This document shows, in pieces, positions 40,101 to 51,525 of a DNA stretch of 64,000 nucleotides; within the stretch, counting starts at the first letter, position 1, and each line of letters starts with the position of its first letter. The notes beneath the pieces are model-generated. The model searched no databases, was not told the DNA's origin, and saw nothing but the letters and a program-made list of their open reading frames with translations. The stretch comes from Neodiprion pinetum (Eukaryota > Arthropoda > Insecta > Hymenoptera > Diprionidae), in the NCBI RefSeq assembly GCF_021155775.2, contig NC_060235.2, forward strand, positions 42,566,701 to 42,630,700. Reading direction: 5' to 3'. Both the position numbers and the translations under genes were made by a program.

Positions 40101-42352
40101 GTATAGCTTGTAAATACTTTTTAAACAATAACAATATTGTAGCCGTTTAATTTAGTTCTTCTTTTTCTTTTCTTCTTTTTCTTTAATCGCTAGACTTTAA
40201 ATAACATTTGTCATCCAGCACGTACACTTCTATTGCAAACCATGATCGATCACACGATATCTATAATTCATGACGAGTCGTCCTGGGAGCGTCAAACAAT
40301 AAATTGCATATAAATAGGCAAAACTGCATTTGCTCAATAAAAGTAACAACCGAAACGCAGCAAGTATTATAATAATATATAATTACCCTACACGTATGTA
40401 TGATTGAGATCGCTCGTCGAATTTATTGATTATGTATGTTTAATGACGAATTAATATATGTGTGAACTCTGCAGATTTACCGGATGAACTTTCGTCATTT
40501 CGGGTAAATTAAGTATAGTTATACTATGTATACATCAGAGTTTCACACCGCGAAATCGCAAGTATCACGTATCATGAATATACAGAATTATTAACTGTCG
40601 TTGAATGCACTAATTTGTATTATACATAAAAACACATAACATGTATATGAATGAAATTTTCATAGAACAATTAATTACTCGAAATTAATTTTTAGCAAAA
40701 TAATAATAAAGATAAAAAAATTAATTAAAAAAACTTTAAAAAAAAAAAAAAAAAAAAAGAAAAACGAAAAAACAAAAACGGATAAGAAATATATGTAGGC
40801 AAATTTTTAGCTCAATTCTCAAAGGCCATTTTAATTACATGCAATGAATCGCATGATAATATATAATCAAGTATACTGGTTACAGAATTTAAAAACGTTT
40901 TTAGGTAAGAAGTTTAATTCGAATGAAAATTCATATTTTACATTTTTAAACATCTTTTAACGATTTAAAGTATTTGTTACAACCGTTATTAATTTTGGTA
41001 TTTATAATACTATTAGCAATGTTATGCAATTCGGTTACGTTACACAAAATTGTCAAATTATTATATGTACAATACGTATGTTTCATTATAAATCCTGAGC
41101 AACTTAAAAGCGCTTAAACTTGTACGACGAATCGAAAAAAGGACAAAATCTAAAGCTGTCCAAGTCTCGAGATTTATATTATTTACAATTAATTTACATT
41201 TCAAAGTCTTTTTTCATAGTGGAGAACGAGAACGAAGCATTTGACATTGCCAAAACATTGAATTTATTTCTTTTTGAAAAAACGAACACCGTCACCGAAC
41301 TTACAATAACGTATTATACATACGTACAAGCGTAGTAAGATTAATTTTATTTGAAAGGCCTATACGTAGTGCACAATCATTCATTTTTCACTTTGAGGAT
41401 CATAGCTGAACGTTTTATGTTTCATGTTTCTCTGATCGTTATTCGTCGTTATCAGAAATTTCCCTCTGTATCAATCGGCGTTGAATCGTTAAGATCGTTG
41501 ATAACATAATCATCAACTTGAAGAAGTTGACTGCAGTTGTAACAAATATTGATGAACAAATCCGGCGTATTAATATGTATAATAATAGCTACCTAAAAAA
41601 TATGGGTATTTGATTAATTTGGTTCTCTGTATGAAAATTGTAAAATATTTCAATTTAGACACTCGTTATTCATTGATATTTAACTTGTACAAAGCTAATT
41701 TCTGGTGCATGCCTGTTTGCTCCTCGAAACACGGCCAATCCCCAACCATTGTATTTAATTATATTTCGTTTATTTATTGGTAAACACTTTATGTAGAGAC
41801 ATCAGGTTATCGGAAGATTATTGCAGGTATTCACACGAACCTGTGAGTTTCAAGTAATTAGCTAAATATTAATAAGCGATCGAACATTACGTAATAAGCA
41901 GAGAAGGTTTTTCTTTTCGCTTATTTTGCTCATATTCGTATTGATTTGTTGTTTCTATCGTATAATTAATAATGATTATATGCATTGTAATTTTTTCCGA
42001 CTATCATATACGCCAAATATGAATTGACTTGTTACATTTGTAAATGTTTGTAAGTAATATATAATAAAATAATCAATTAATAACCACTACATTGCATTGT
42101 TGATGCGCATCTGTCATCAATACTAAAAACACACCTTACATACAACGAATAAAGAAAATCGTGTCATTGTCAAATTTAACAATGATTTTGTCATTCATTT
42201 CCTTCAATAAACTACGACTGATAAGACATAATTGGATCATTCGCTGAAATGAATCGTGGTTTTTATCCTAAGAATTGAAAAATCTACGATTGTTGATCGA
42301 GGAAGTGTGAACAAACTGAGAAAATGAAGAAGTGAGAAGGAAATCGAATAAA
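37141..42352 (+). other. AT-rich probable 3' UTR and downstream region of the SRCIN1 homologue
   Basis: Very AT-rich sequence with long A runs (38820-39080, 40730-40790) and no recognisable coding exon. Several AATAAA hexamers occur on the plus strand, for example near 38123, 40335, 42148 and 42207. A long UTR with multiple poly(A) sites is therefore possible, as is common for neuronal adaptor genes. Where the transcript ends cannot be told from sequence alone. Confidence 0.4.
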
Positions 42353-42741
42353 ATGGTAGCAGTTTTTCAAGGTAAGAAAGTCTAATTCATTCTCGTTGTT
42401 CCAGAATCGTGCACTCGTACACAATTAAGATGCGTTTTCATACGTTTTTATTACCGTAATGCATAGTTCATACTAAAAATATTTCGTTGTGTCCAGAGCG
42501 TTTCTTCTGGACAATAAACAATAATAAAAAAGATGTCGATACTTGATTCAATTCAACGCTTTACATGTATAACGATTGAGCACGTATCAAGAGTTACAAC
42601 CGATAAACGTAATATTCCTCTGCCGTTGGTCCTACGCTCTTGTTGGTTTTGCTTTTGCATTCCTCAGGGTCCAATTTAGAGTACATGCTCAGATTAGACC
42701 TTATGGTACGCATCCACGAAAACACATGGTACAGTGGATAA
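42353..42741 (+). CDS. Candidate two-exon micropeptide (30 residues)
   Basis: An ATG at 42353 opens a six-codon exon ending in a strong donor (CAAG|GTAAGA, exon 42353-42371). An acceptor after a pyrimidine-rich tract (TTTGCATTCCTCAG) at 42667 continues it in phase through 42668-42741 to TAA. The product would be 30 residues, starting MVAVFQG and including LEYMLRLDLMVRIHE, with no membrane segment. I recognise no family. It lies between the SRCIN1-like 3' region and the minus-strand DDX19 gene. It could instead be the start of a longer or non-coding transcript, or chance. Confidence 0.25.
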
Positions 42742-43423
42742 GAATCTATTGCATTTCAAATTCAGACGTAAAAATCATAGAAATCTTTGGTGCCTTTAAT
42801 TTACTCGAATGCTACTTGTGGGTTGTAGACCCATTGTTCATCGTAACTGATTTGTTGTTCAAAAAACTCAGGAATAAACATTGTTTACGAAACATATCTT
42901 TATTCATTTATTCGGAATTCACACTTCATGTAAATAAATTTATGATACCGCTTGCAAGATCCGACATGCTAAGGCTGGAATAACTTTTACAAAACTATAA
43001 TTCCGGAGCACAGCTTGTTTTTCAAATTTTAATACATCAGTGTAATAACTTGGAAAAACAATATAAATAATATAAACCTAATGTCCCGTACGTGTGTGCA
43101 ATACACCTACATTATTCGTATCGCACAACATATCACACAATCAACTGAATCAACTGTTTGAATTATAGCGTAACTAACTTATCACAAAATTAAACGTTGC
43201 CCGTGACGTTACATCGCCGTATCGTAAGTATTTACTGTTTAGAAATTCTTTTGTAACCTATAGTTATGTTATAATGGTAAAATTGAAACATTCCTCACCA
43301 TTCAATAGTCTCAAATTATAACAAAGTACCGTCCTGATATCAAAGTGTAAAAGTTTCGACCATAGTCTTTCAAGTAGGACAATATTTATGAGCTATTACA
43401 CCTTATACACGTAATTCTATATT

Positions 43424-46092
43424 TTATGCACCGATTTTTTCAATTTCCTCCGCATCTTCTGCATCCAAATAGTGTATCTTTTTTCCAAAGTGTTTCTCTA
43501 TATCTTGACAGACTTGCATCGCGTGCGATGAATCCACTAGATTAATGGCGATACCAGATTTTCCGAATCTGCCCGTGCGCCCGATCCTGTGTAGATAAGT
43601 TGCACAATCTGCTTGGCGGTCTTGGTCAATTGGTAGGTCGAAGTTCACAACGATTGTTACTTGCTCAACATCAATTCCTGAACATTGAAAACCAATTTTT
43701 CACATGAAACAAAGTCTTACCATGATCAAAAGCAATACATATGACGACTTTTCGGGCGTTTCTACTTTCTTACCTCTAGCCAAGACATTTGTGGTGATGA
43801 GAACCTTTTCAAGACCCGCTCGAAACCTGTCTAAAACAGCAATGCGTTGCTCGACAGTCAGGTCACCAGATAAAACTGCCACAGCGTGACCATCTTTACT
43901 CATCTTTTCTGCTAGCCAGCCGGCTGTTTTTCTCGTCTGCATGAAATACAAAGTTATACAAGTATATATTTAAATTTGAGAATATTTATATAAAATATTT
44001 TAGCTGAAGTTAATTGTCGAGTGAATATTTCTTGATAAGAGAGGAACATGATTAGAAAAGATAGTACATAACCAACGTAAAAAAAAGTAAAATGCAAATG
44101 TGTACACAATGTATTTACGTGACAGAAAATGATAGCTTGTCCAATGGTGATCACGCCATAAATATTGGTGATAGCTGTGTACTTTTCGTCCATGTTCTTG
44201 CACTTGACGTAGTACTGTTTGATGTTGTCCAAACTTTCCTCCTCTTTCAGCAAACGTATTATCAACGGATTGCTCACGATTATCTCAGCAAATTCCATCA
44301 CTGCCGTTTCATACGTCGCAGAGAAAAACATCATCTGACAAGTGCGAGGAAGCAACCTAAAATATACAAGAGAGAATTCTGCTAATAAACTTAGTCAAAA
44401 TAATAGATGGAATGTCTTTTAGGTCTGGCTAGTCATCTTACTTGTGGATCCGGATGCATTGATCCTGGTGTCCTTGAGTGGCAATCATTACATCTGCCTC
44501 GTCCAAAACAAAGACCGAGATTTTTCTCAGGTCAAAAAATCTGAACTTTATAGCCCAATCCAGAACTTTTCCCGGAGTTCCAATTATTATATGGTCGGTG
44601 ATTTTCGTACCTCGAGCAACTGAAATAAAAATGTAGAGATTTCATGTAACTAGCAGATTCACTGACCAAGTTGAAACAAGAATATACTAGATTCTAAATT
44701 ACTTTCTTCTCCTCGAACAGCATATTTCAGCTTAATTTCTGGACAAAATTGAGACATTTTTGCTGCAACTTCGCCAGTTTGAATGGCCAATTCATACGTA
44801 GGTGATAGACAGAGAACTTGGGGATAGTCCTTGTTGGGGTCTACTCGGCTTAGCATAGCTAGAACAAAGGCTGCAGTCTTGCCGGTACCAGACTGTGATT
44901 GCGCAATCATGTTTTGTGGTCTAAGAAACATAAGAAAAACTTGATCAATTCTTTATTCCATTGAAAAACCAGTTCGCATGTTTAGACTACTTATCGAAAC
45001 TTACGGGTCTGCAAGTAGTGTTGGAAGAGCAGTCTCCTGAATTTTTGAAGGCGCGTTGAACCCCATTGCGTAAACTCCTTTCAAGAGTGCTGGCTTCCTG
45101 AAAAACCACAAGTTACCAGTTGTTTGCGGTATCATGTATGCGAGTATAACTACTCAACATGGTAGTTTGGCATTTGACATTATACCTACTCTAATAGTGA
45201 GAATCGACTTTACTACGTAGTACATATTCTCAACTGCAACATGTAAGAGATGGATACCAAACAATACTAACAAATGGAGTGCTTCGAAGGTCTTAATGCT
45301 GTACAAAGGGGATGTGGGATCTTTTCGTTGAATCTCTAGATCCTTGGTGGTCTCAACCAGCCCTTTTCTGATAATCTTCTGCAGCAGTGATTTTTCTGCT
45401 GGTGATATCTGATCCTCGGTTTCATCGCTTTTCGACGATTCGCTTCCATCCTGTGGTGTTGTAGTAGGCTGGGATATACCCAAATTTGTCACCTTGATGA
45501 TAAGAAAAATAAGATTAATATATAAAATAAAGCTAAAAGAAAAAAAGCATTTTATTCCAAATAACTGACAAGAAGTAAAATTACTCAACAGTGAAATTGT
45601 CAGTTCCTTTAACATTTAGCACTTTAGTTTGCATATTCGTATGACACTGAAGCTCTGGCAACTGAGCGGCTAGATTGTCATCAGATATTAGCTAAGGTTT
45701 GTGCGTCGGACCTTCTCACCTACTAGTTCAAGCATTTAGAATCGTGGTTAATAATTGTATACTTGGATGACCGGATGGGCGAAGTATAAAGTACAAAGTG
45801 ACAAAAAATAGCTCATATGCAACAGACTCATGGAATTGTGCGAATAAAACATTGCGAATACCCATTGTGAAACTATTTTGTACGAAAGACAATATTATCA
45901 AAAGCATTTGCAGGAAAAATGCATTAGTTGCGAAAGTTTACTTCGCCGGGTTTCGGAACGAAATCCTTGTCAAGCAAAATAATGGGTTTTTAGGTTATGC
46001 CGGAGTTATTGAAAATATTCGTACGTTACCTTGGAGGCAAGGCTTTCTTGCTCGTCGGTATATTTGGCCCAATCCACTTTCGGGGAAGCCAT
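43424..46092 (-). CDS. DDX19: DEAD-box RNA helicase DDX19/Dbp5
   Basis: Eight exons on the minus strand join in phase: 46092-46030, 45492-45272, 45097-45005, 44920-44703, 44619-44442, 44356-44119, 43936-43774 and 43677-43424. They give 475 residues, the usual family length. The start is MASPKVDWAKYTDEQE, and the N-terminal SPLYSIKTFE leads into the helicase core. Visible motifs are the Q motif GFNAPSKIQ, motif I SQSGTGKT, motif II DEAD in VLDEADVMIATQGHQDQ, motif III SAT, motif V TTNVLARGIDV and motif VI HRIGRTGRFG. DDX19/Dbp5 is the ATPase at the cytoplasmic face of the nuclear pore that strips export factors from mRNA, activated by Gle1 and IP6 (family knowledge). All catalytic motifs are intact. 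It is head-to-head with the CENP-K-like gene; the two start codons are about 365 bp apart. Confidence 0.96.
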
Positions 46093-46457
46093 AATTGGGA
46101 AAAATCGTTAATAGTGCTTGGAAAAATCTACCTCCTTCTCTCTTAATTCAAAAGCCCTATTTTATCTTTTTTTTTTGTCACTTGCAAGCGTGCCCGCAAA
46201 GATCGCCCAGACAGCGACCTATTTCGACCTATCGCCATACTATCGTTTCATGGCGTATCGTGTTCAAAAATGTTCAGACCACGGCTAGAAGACCATGTTC
46301 CGTTCAATGTTCCGTTTTAATGTGAGCGCCATGCGTATTTCGCGTGTATTTGGCGGGAACACCGCACAAGTTGTATAACGCTACTCCAATTTACTTATTG
46401 TTAAATTATTGAATGCGCCAGATTAATCGTTAGATTGACAGGATCGCATATAAAGCC
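46093..46457. promoter_or_regulatory. Divergent promoter region, DDX19 / CENP-K-like gene
   Basis: This 365-bp gap separates the DDX19 start codon (minus) from the best-supported start of the plus-strand CENP-K-like gene. Any promoter and both 5' UTRs must share it. I see no convincing TATA box, which fits housekeeping genes. This is inferred from layout only. Confidence 0.45.
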
Positions 46458-47824
46458 ATGGTATGAAATTACTCATTAAATAACCTTACTAACCACATTG
46501 CAACGAACTAAAGCGTGTGTTTTCAGAATGTAAGCGCACAGCAACCCAAAATGGAACGCACAACAATACAATTCCATAATATTTTTACCATAACCACCCT
46601 ATAGTGAATTATAATAATTGAATATCTTGGAAATGCTGCTGCGTTTGACTATCCACAACTTTAATACAAAGCGGAATTATATACTTATTATCATGAATTT
46701 ACTTGTATTGCTGCAGGATGAATCAAGTAGCTCGTTGGATTTCTCATTACACAATGCAAACCCCCAGGATTTTACTTTGGAAGATACGTTGGGAGTATTG
46801 ATGGATTTGAAATCGGAACGAGATCAGGAATTAGAACAATTGTACGATGTGCAAATAAATAACAAGCTTTTCGATTCGATCGATGAATCGAAAATCTCAG
46901 AAAAACGCCGTCAATACGTATCGAGTTTCATAAAACAGATATCCAATGATAAACCTGACGATTATCCCATTCCAAATACTTTGGATATGGTTTCAACCAC
47001 TGTTGCAGCGTTAACTCAAGAAGTCCAGAATGCGCAAGAACAAGTTAAAATTCTCACTGAAAACCTAGAACGTACGGAGAAAGAAATTAGCCGGTAAGCT
47101 GCTTTACAGTCTTTTCAATTTCACTCAGGTTTTCAATATTTCAATAGGGTGTCATATGTATGTATAAAATATATTAGACAGAATATCAATTATAAAATTG
47201 CAGATTGAAGGAAAAGAAGCAAGGTATTGAAAAAATGAAAAATTCCTGTTTAGCAGCCAATAACATCATAGCCAGTAAAACTTGGGCAGAAGAACTTCGT
47301 ATAACACAGCAGATATTTAAGGAAGTTAAACAGGAAACGGTGAGCATAATTTCTAATAGATTAGTCATTCTGTAACTCTCACAGATGTATTATCAAGTAA
47401 TGACGATTTTTTTATATTACAGCAACGAGTCGTAGCAGAGATCTTTCCAGATAATGACCATGTGAAGAATTTTTTAGCAGTAATATTCTCATCTTTATCA
47501 AATAATGTCAATATAGTTTATTATCTAACCATGAAAGAATAATACTGATTTTATACGTTTCAGGAATTGTGTTCCGCGTATTTTTCCAGCGGTGACAACG
47601 TATATGTAGATTTATTACCTGAAGTTGCAGATGCGGCTAATTTTCTGCTTGAAGCAGATTTAATTGTACGTCATCGATATGATGAAAATAAAGTTAGGCT
47701 TATTGACCTCTATGTGATCTTAAATTATTTTCATCTTCGATTAACCCCTAATACATTGGTATATATTCCAACTCAACACAAAAGTTTAAATACAAAATTT
47801 TCGCTCAACTCAAATGGCCAGTAA
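46458..47824 (+). CDS. CENPK: CENP-K-like coiled-coil kinetochore protein
   Basis: Exons 46717-47093, 47204-47339, 47423-47479 and 47564-47824 join in phase. The most economical start is an ATG at 46458-46460 at the very edge of a first exon (GCCATG|GTATGA). An unspliced start at 46693 (MNLLVLLQ) is the alternative. With the first start the product is 277 residues. The N-terminal half is acidic (SSSSLDFSLHN, FTLEDTLGVLMDLKSERDQE), followed by long coiled coil (TVAALTQEVQNAQEQVKIL, LKEKKQGIEKMKN). The C-terminus has YV, then LLEADLIVRHRYDENKVRL, matching in spacing the human CENP-K end (YV, then LLLRNGIALRHPEDPTRIRL, recalled from memory). CENP-K is a CENP-H/I/K subunit of the inner kinetochore. 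Assignment rests on this tail, length and coiled coil. A last splice after RLIDLY cannot be excluded. Confidence 0.55.
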
Positions 47825-48153
47825 CGCTCACTTCTTAGATCTAACAAATATTACTATAGTCATAATTATAGAGAATTGCAATCCCTACGTATTCCAATAT
47901 TACTCCAACAAAAAAGTACCAAGGGTAAACCTAGCATGTCAAATATTTATACACAACTAGTGGTCAGTAACAAGTGGAAGGCTTACATAAACTTAGCGTA
48001 AATATTTACAACGTTTTATAAAAACGAATATGTTTATCACAGACTCAATCAAATTAGTTGAATCCAAACAGAATAACTGTTCAGCTGATGTATGGGTGTC
48101 GTGTTTTGGTACTTTTTCTACCAGAACGAACTCCATTGGTCAGTAACAAGTTT
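47825..48153. other. Convergent gap between the CENP-K-like gene and Arp8
   Basis: About 330 bp between two stop codons facing each other. It should hold both 3' UTRs and poly(A) sites. I see no other feature in it. Confidence 0.6.
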
Positions 48154-50890
48154 TCACCACATAAATGGGGCTCTCTCTCTTAAAATTCTGACACCAATTT
48201 GCTCCCACTCTTGACGACCAATCCATAACTCTTGTGCTGATTCTAAACAACTCAATATTGCTGCACCCTTCCAGGCTGTCATCCCTGGATCCATTTCCTT
48301 GGGTTGTGTTATAATGTCCAGTTGCTCTACAAAAGAATAACAATTATTGAAACCAAATGTTTAAATTCGAAGACAAATGTTTGTAATGTAACTCACCAGC
48401 CCTGTACATGTACGGAATTTGCAAGGATATTCTGTTATGCAGCCACATTCCTATTCCCTGGAACTTCATTCCGGATCCAACGACCAATATGCAGCTGTAC
48501 ATTTTACGTTTCAAGTCATCAGTCGCTGCAAATGAAATTTTTCGAAAAATTAAAGACACTGGTATTATTTTGAAAAAAATCAATTGCTAGATATGCTTTA
48601 TGGCAAGTACTTATAGACGTACGGCATCGATCGATACTTTGCAGAACAGCGTGATCGAGCCCTAATAGTTGCTGGGGACCAACAACGAAATCGCGTGGGG
48701 TATCTAAGTCGCGAATTCCCAAACTGATGGGTGCTGAATCAACGGCATCAACGACTACCTCTTCCTCGCCTGTCACAGCTGGTGTAGCAACTTCCTCAGG
48801 CAGCTCTAATGTCTGCTCCAAATTCTCCTTTGCTCCGCGTCTCTAAATAAGGTGAATATGTTGAAACAGACATTTTGTAAATGGATGGTACTACTCTATA
48901 CTTTATTTGAAAATTGGCTCTTATCTTCAAACATTCTTGCAATTTGTGCCAAGCAAATCACGTCAATATATATGACATTTCAACTTGCTTACGCTTGTCT
49001 CTCGTAAATAATTTTCATCATGCGGATCTTCTGGATCTCCCATCGAGCGTTTTTGTGTATGAACAGTGTGCATTCCAGTAACTTTAAACAACTCTGGTTG
49101 AAATAAACTCAAAGGTGCCACCAGGCATTCATCGCCAACCTATAATGTGATTTATGGAATGATTAAATATTTGTTCAGAAGGAATTTTAACCATGCAAAC
49201 AACAATAACATGATACATTCTTCCAACATTTTTTTGCATATTACCTGCAATGTGTACTTCTCGGTTGGGATTTGAGGTTGTCGAACAATGAATGTCTTCT
49301 CTTGGGATCCACAGACATTCAAATCGACGTGACAAAAGTCCTTTTTCAATTGGTCTAGAAGCAATGCATCGAGTCTGTTAGATGCATTGCAAGTTTTATA
49401 TGGAAATGCACACTTTTGTAATAGCCAGAAGAACGTTTGTGTAATATCTGCGCCTCCAAAGTCCATCCGTACTCGTGTATTTCTGTGAGAAATTCCATCT
49501 TCTACACAGGAGACTGAAGTTTTCTGATCTCCAACATCAACAACGCAAGCATATCCTAAACCAGCGCCAAACGTAGCCGCTACGTGATCCTAGCAACATT
49601 TGAAAGCTCTTAAAAGATGAAATAACTTCTGAGTAGTCGTAAAATCGTACATAAATGGGTTTTCATATCATATGCCAAACTGAAATTATAAGAACCTGTA
49701 ACAGAAAACATCCTCCGAAGCCCATTTCACACAACAGAAGGGTTGTCAGTTCTTTCAAGTAATGTCTGTTGTAAATATCGGGCACAACGAGCACTGCTCG
49801 ATAATGGCGTAGGTCTTTCAAGAGGACGTTCATTTTTTTCGTTAAAACATGTTCCCAGATTATCTTTAGATTTGCTAAAACAGCTCTAAGACTTCCTCCG
49901 GGTCCCGAGTGAACATTTAATTCACCTCTCTTGTATGGGAAATGAATATTGAAATCTGCCTCTGGATTGAGGGATAATATATCATCACCCACAACCACTT
50001 CTTCATCAGTTTTTATCCATTCTCCACCGGACGGTGAGAGGGTTTCCGGATTCGATCTTCGATTGAAAGCAGCTATTTGCTGTGGAGGTGTTGCGTACCT
50101 TCTTCTTCCATCAGATTGCAAACAGGATTGTAAAGTGTGAGAAACTTGAAGGCGAGATTCTTCCATTGCTTGCGTGAGCTCTTTCGTCTACAAAAAATGG
50201 ACAACGCTTATACTAAATAGATTATTGATAGTCTTGGTAGTAATTTATAGCTCCAAAATAACAGATATATTCAAGACAGTGTAAAGTCGAGGCTGTTATC
50301 AATACATTCTACACAATCAATAATGTACATTTAATTCATTAATTTCTAATTCAACATTGATAGGCGAAGTTTTAGTTGATGTCACAGAAATTGTTATATA
50401 ACAAGGAGGAACAAAATACACGAGGCCTCTTTGAATGTAAACAGCATTTTTACGATGTAATCAAGGCAAAATTTTAATTTGCACAAATAAACTTAACTCT
50501 AGTAATTTGTTTCAGAGCTGATAACTTACTTTAGGAACCTGAGATGGAAGAATGGGATCTATGTATTCCAATCCTCCTTGGAGCCTCTTTCTCGCGACAG
50601 CATTGAGGAGAACATTGGGATTCAGATCAGAGGCTCGCCCCATGCGAAGATTCATCGATCCTGGATGGATAATTATTATCGTCTGCGCCTGTATTTGCTA
50701 TGGCAATAAAAAATGGGTTTTTTGGTATTTTCTCATTTATATAAGTAGAACATCTTCTGATATAACGATCAACTTCACACTTTTCTCTTATGGAATAATA
50801 AATTTGTAACAAAACCGTCATGCACATTCGAATACGTAAACGGTTATGTAGACGACTTACCTCAGCACATGATTCCTGAAAAACTGGCAT
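48154..50890 (-). CDS. Arp8: Actin-related protein 8 (INO80 complex)
   Basis: Eight exons on the minus strand: 50890-50861, 50682-50530, 50187-49696, 49589-49245, 49139-48993, 48842-48623, 48525-48397 and 48326-48154, all in phase, 562 residues. The actin fold starts almost at once (TIIIIHPGSMNLRMGRASDL) after a short MPVFQESCAE leader; human ARP8 has a longer N-terminal tail. Further family landmarks are NVHSGPGGSLRAVLANLKI, PDIYNRHYLKEL, CVVDVGDQKTSVSCVEDG, DFGGADITQTFFWLLQ, MGDPEDPHDENY, LVVGSGMKF, MDPGMTAWKGAAIL and the C-terminal ERAPFMW. Arp8 binds nucleosomes and DNA within the INO80 chromatin remodeller in the nucleus (family knowledge). The acidic stretch at exon 48842 is the usual variable insert. 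It is head-to-head with VPS37A. Confidence 0.95.
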
Positions 50891-51525
50891 AACTGTTGTA
50901 TGGTGCTCAACCAATATTGTCCATACACGGAATATAATTTCTGTATAAGTGTTTCAAAATGTTCATTCGCTGATTGTGATCACCTTCTCGTGAGGTTATG
51001 TTTTGGTTTGTGTTTGGATCGTTTGAACGCCGCCAACTCCGCAACCGTGATTTCGAGACATAAGGTGCGCTTCTGCGCAGCCATCTCCAAGAACCAATCT
51101 CCAAGAACCGACCATATGAAGGCCATCTTGGATTTTGAACCAATCACATTCGGGATAATTTACTAAATGGCTTTAGTATGGTCGGCGCAGAACGGGACGA
51201 AAATGCGTCCGCCAGAGTAACAAACCTGTAAACAGACTGTAAACCAGCCCCCTGAAGCACGCTGTTAAAAGCAGAGATGATCTCTGCTCTCAACCATTGT
51301 CAACCAGAGAGAAACCGTGTCAACCAGAGAGAAACCTTGTCAACCAATGTCAACCATATCTCCTGATGTCATGAAACTCGAAACGTGTATATCGATATTC
51401 GACAGACCCTAATGGGGTGAAGTTGGTCACCATTACAAAACATATGTTCCGGATGGTTGGTTTGACGGTTTTGACAGTGGGATTGACGGATAAGCGAATG
51501 ATTTATCCGATATCAAAGCATTTAA
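50891..51525. promoter_or_regulatory. Divergent promoter region, Arp8 / VPS37A
   Basis: 635 bp between the Arp8 and VPS37A start codons. It contains the palindrome GCAGAGAT-G-ATCTCTGC (51271-51287). Immediately after comes a small tandem repeat with two 20-bp copies of TGTCAACCAGAGAGAAACC(G/T) at 51298-51337 and two 10-bp partial copies (TGTCAACCA) to 51357. These could be clustered protein-binding sites or simple slippage; the sequence does not decide. Confidence 0.5.
51298..51357. repeat. TGTCAACCA tandem repeat in the Arp8/VPS37A promoter
   Basis: Two adjacent near-identical 20-bp units (differing only in the last base) are followed by two 10-bp units sharing the leading TGTCAACCA, giving four evenly phased copies of that 9-mer. 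A further CTCAACCA lies at about 51289. Confidence 0.85.

Noticed and set aside
47480..47541. Continuation of the CENP-K-like exon into VIFSSLSNNVNIVYYLTMKE and stop
   Set aside because: The donor GTAATA at 47480 joins in phase to the exon at 47564, which carries the conserved C-terminal pattern.
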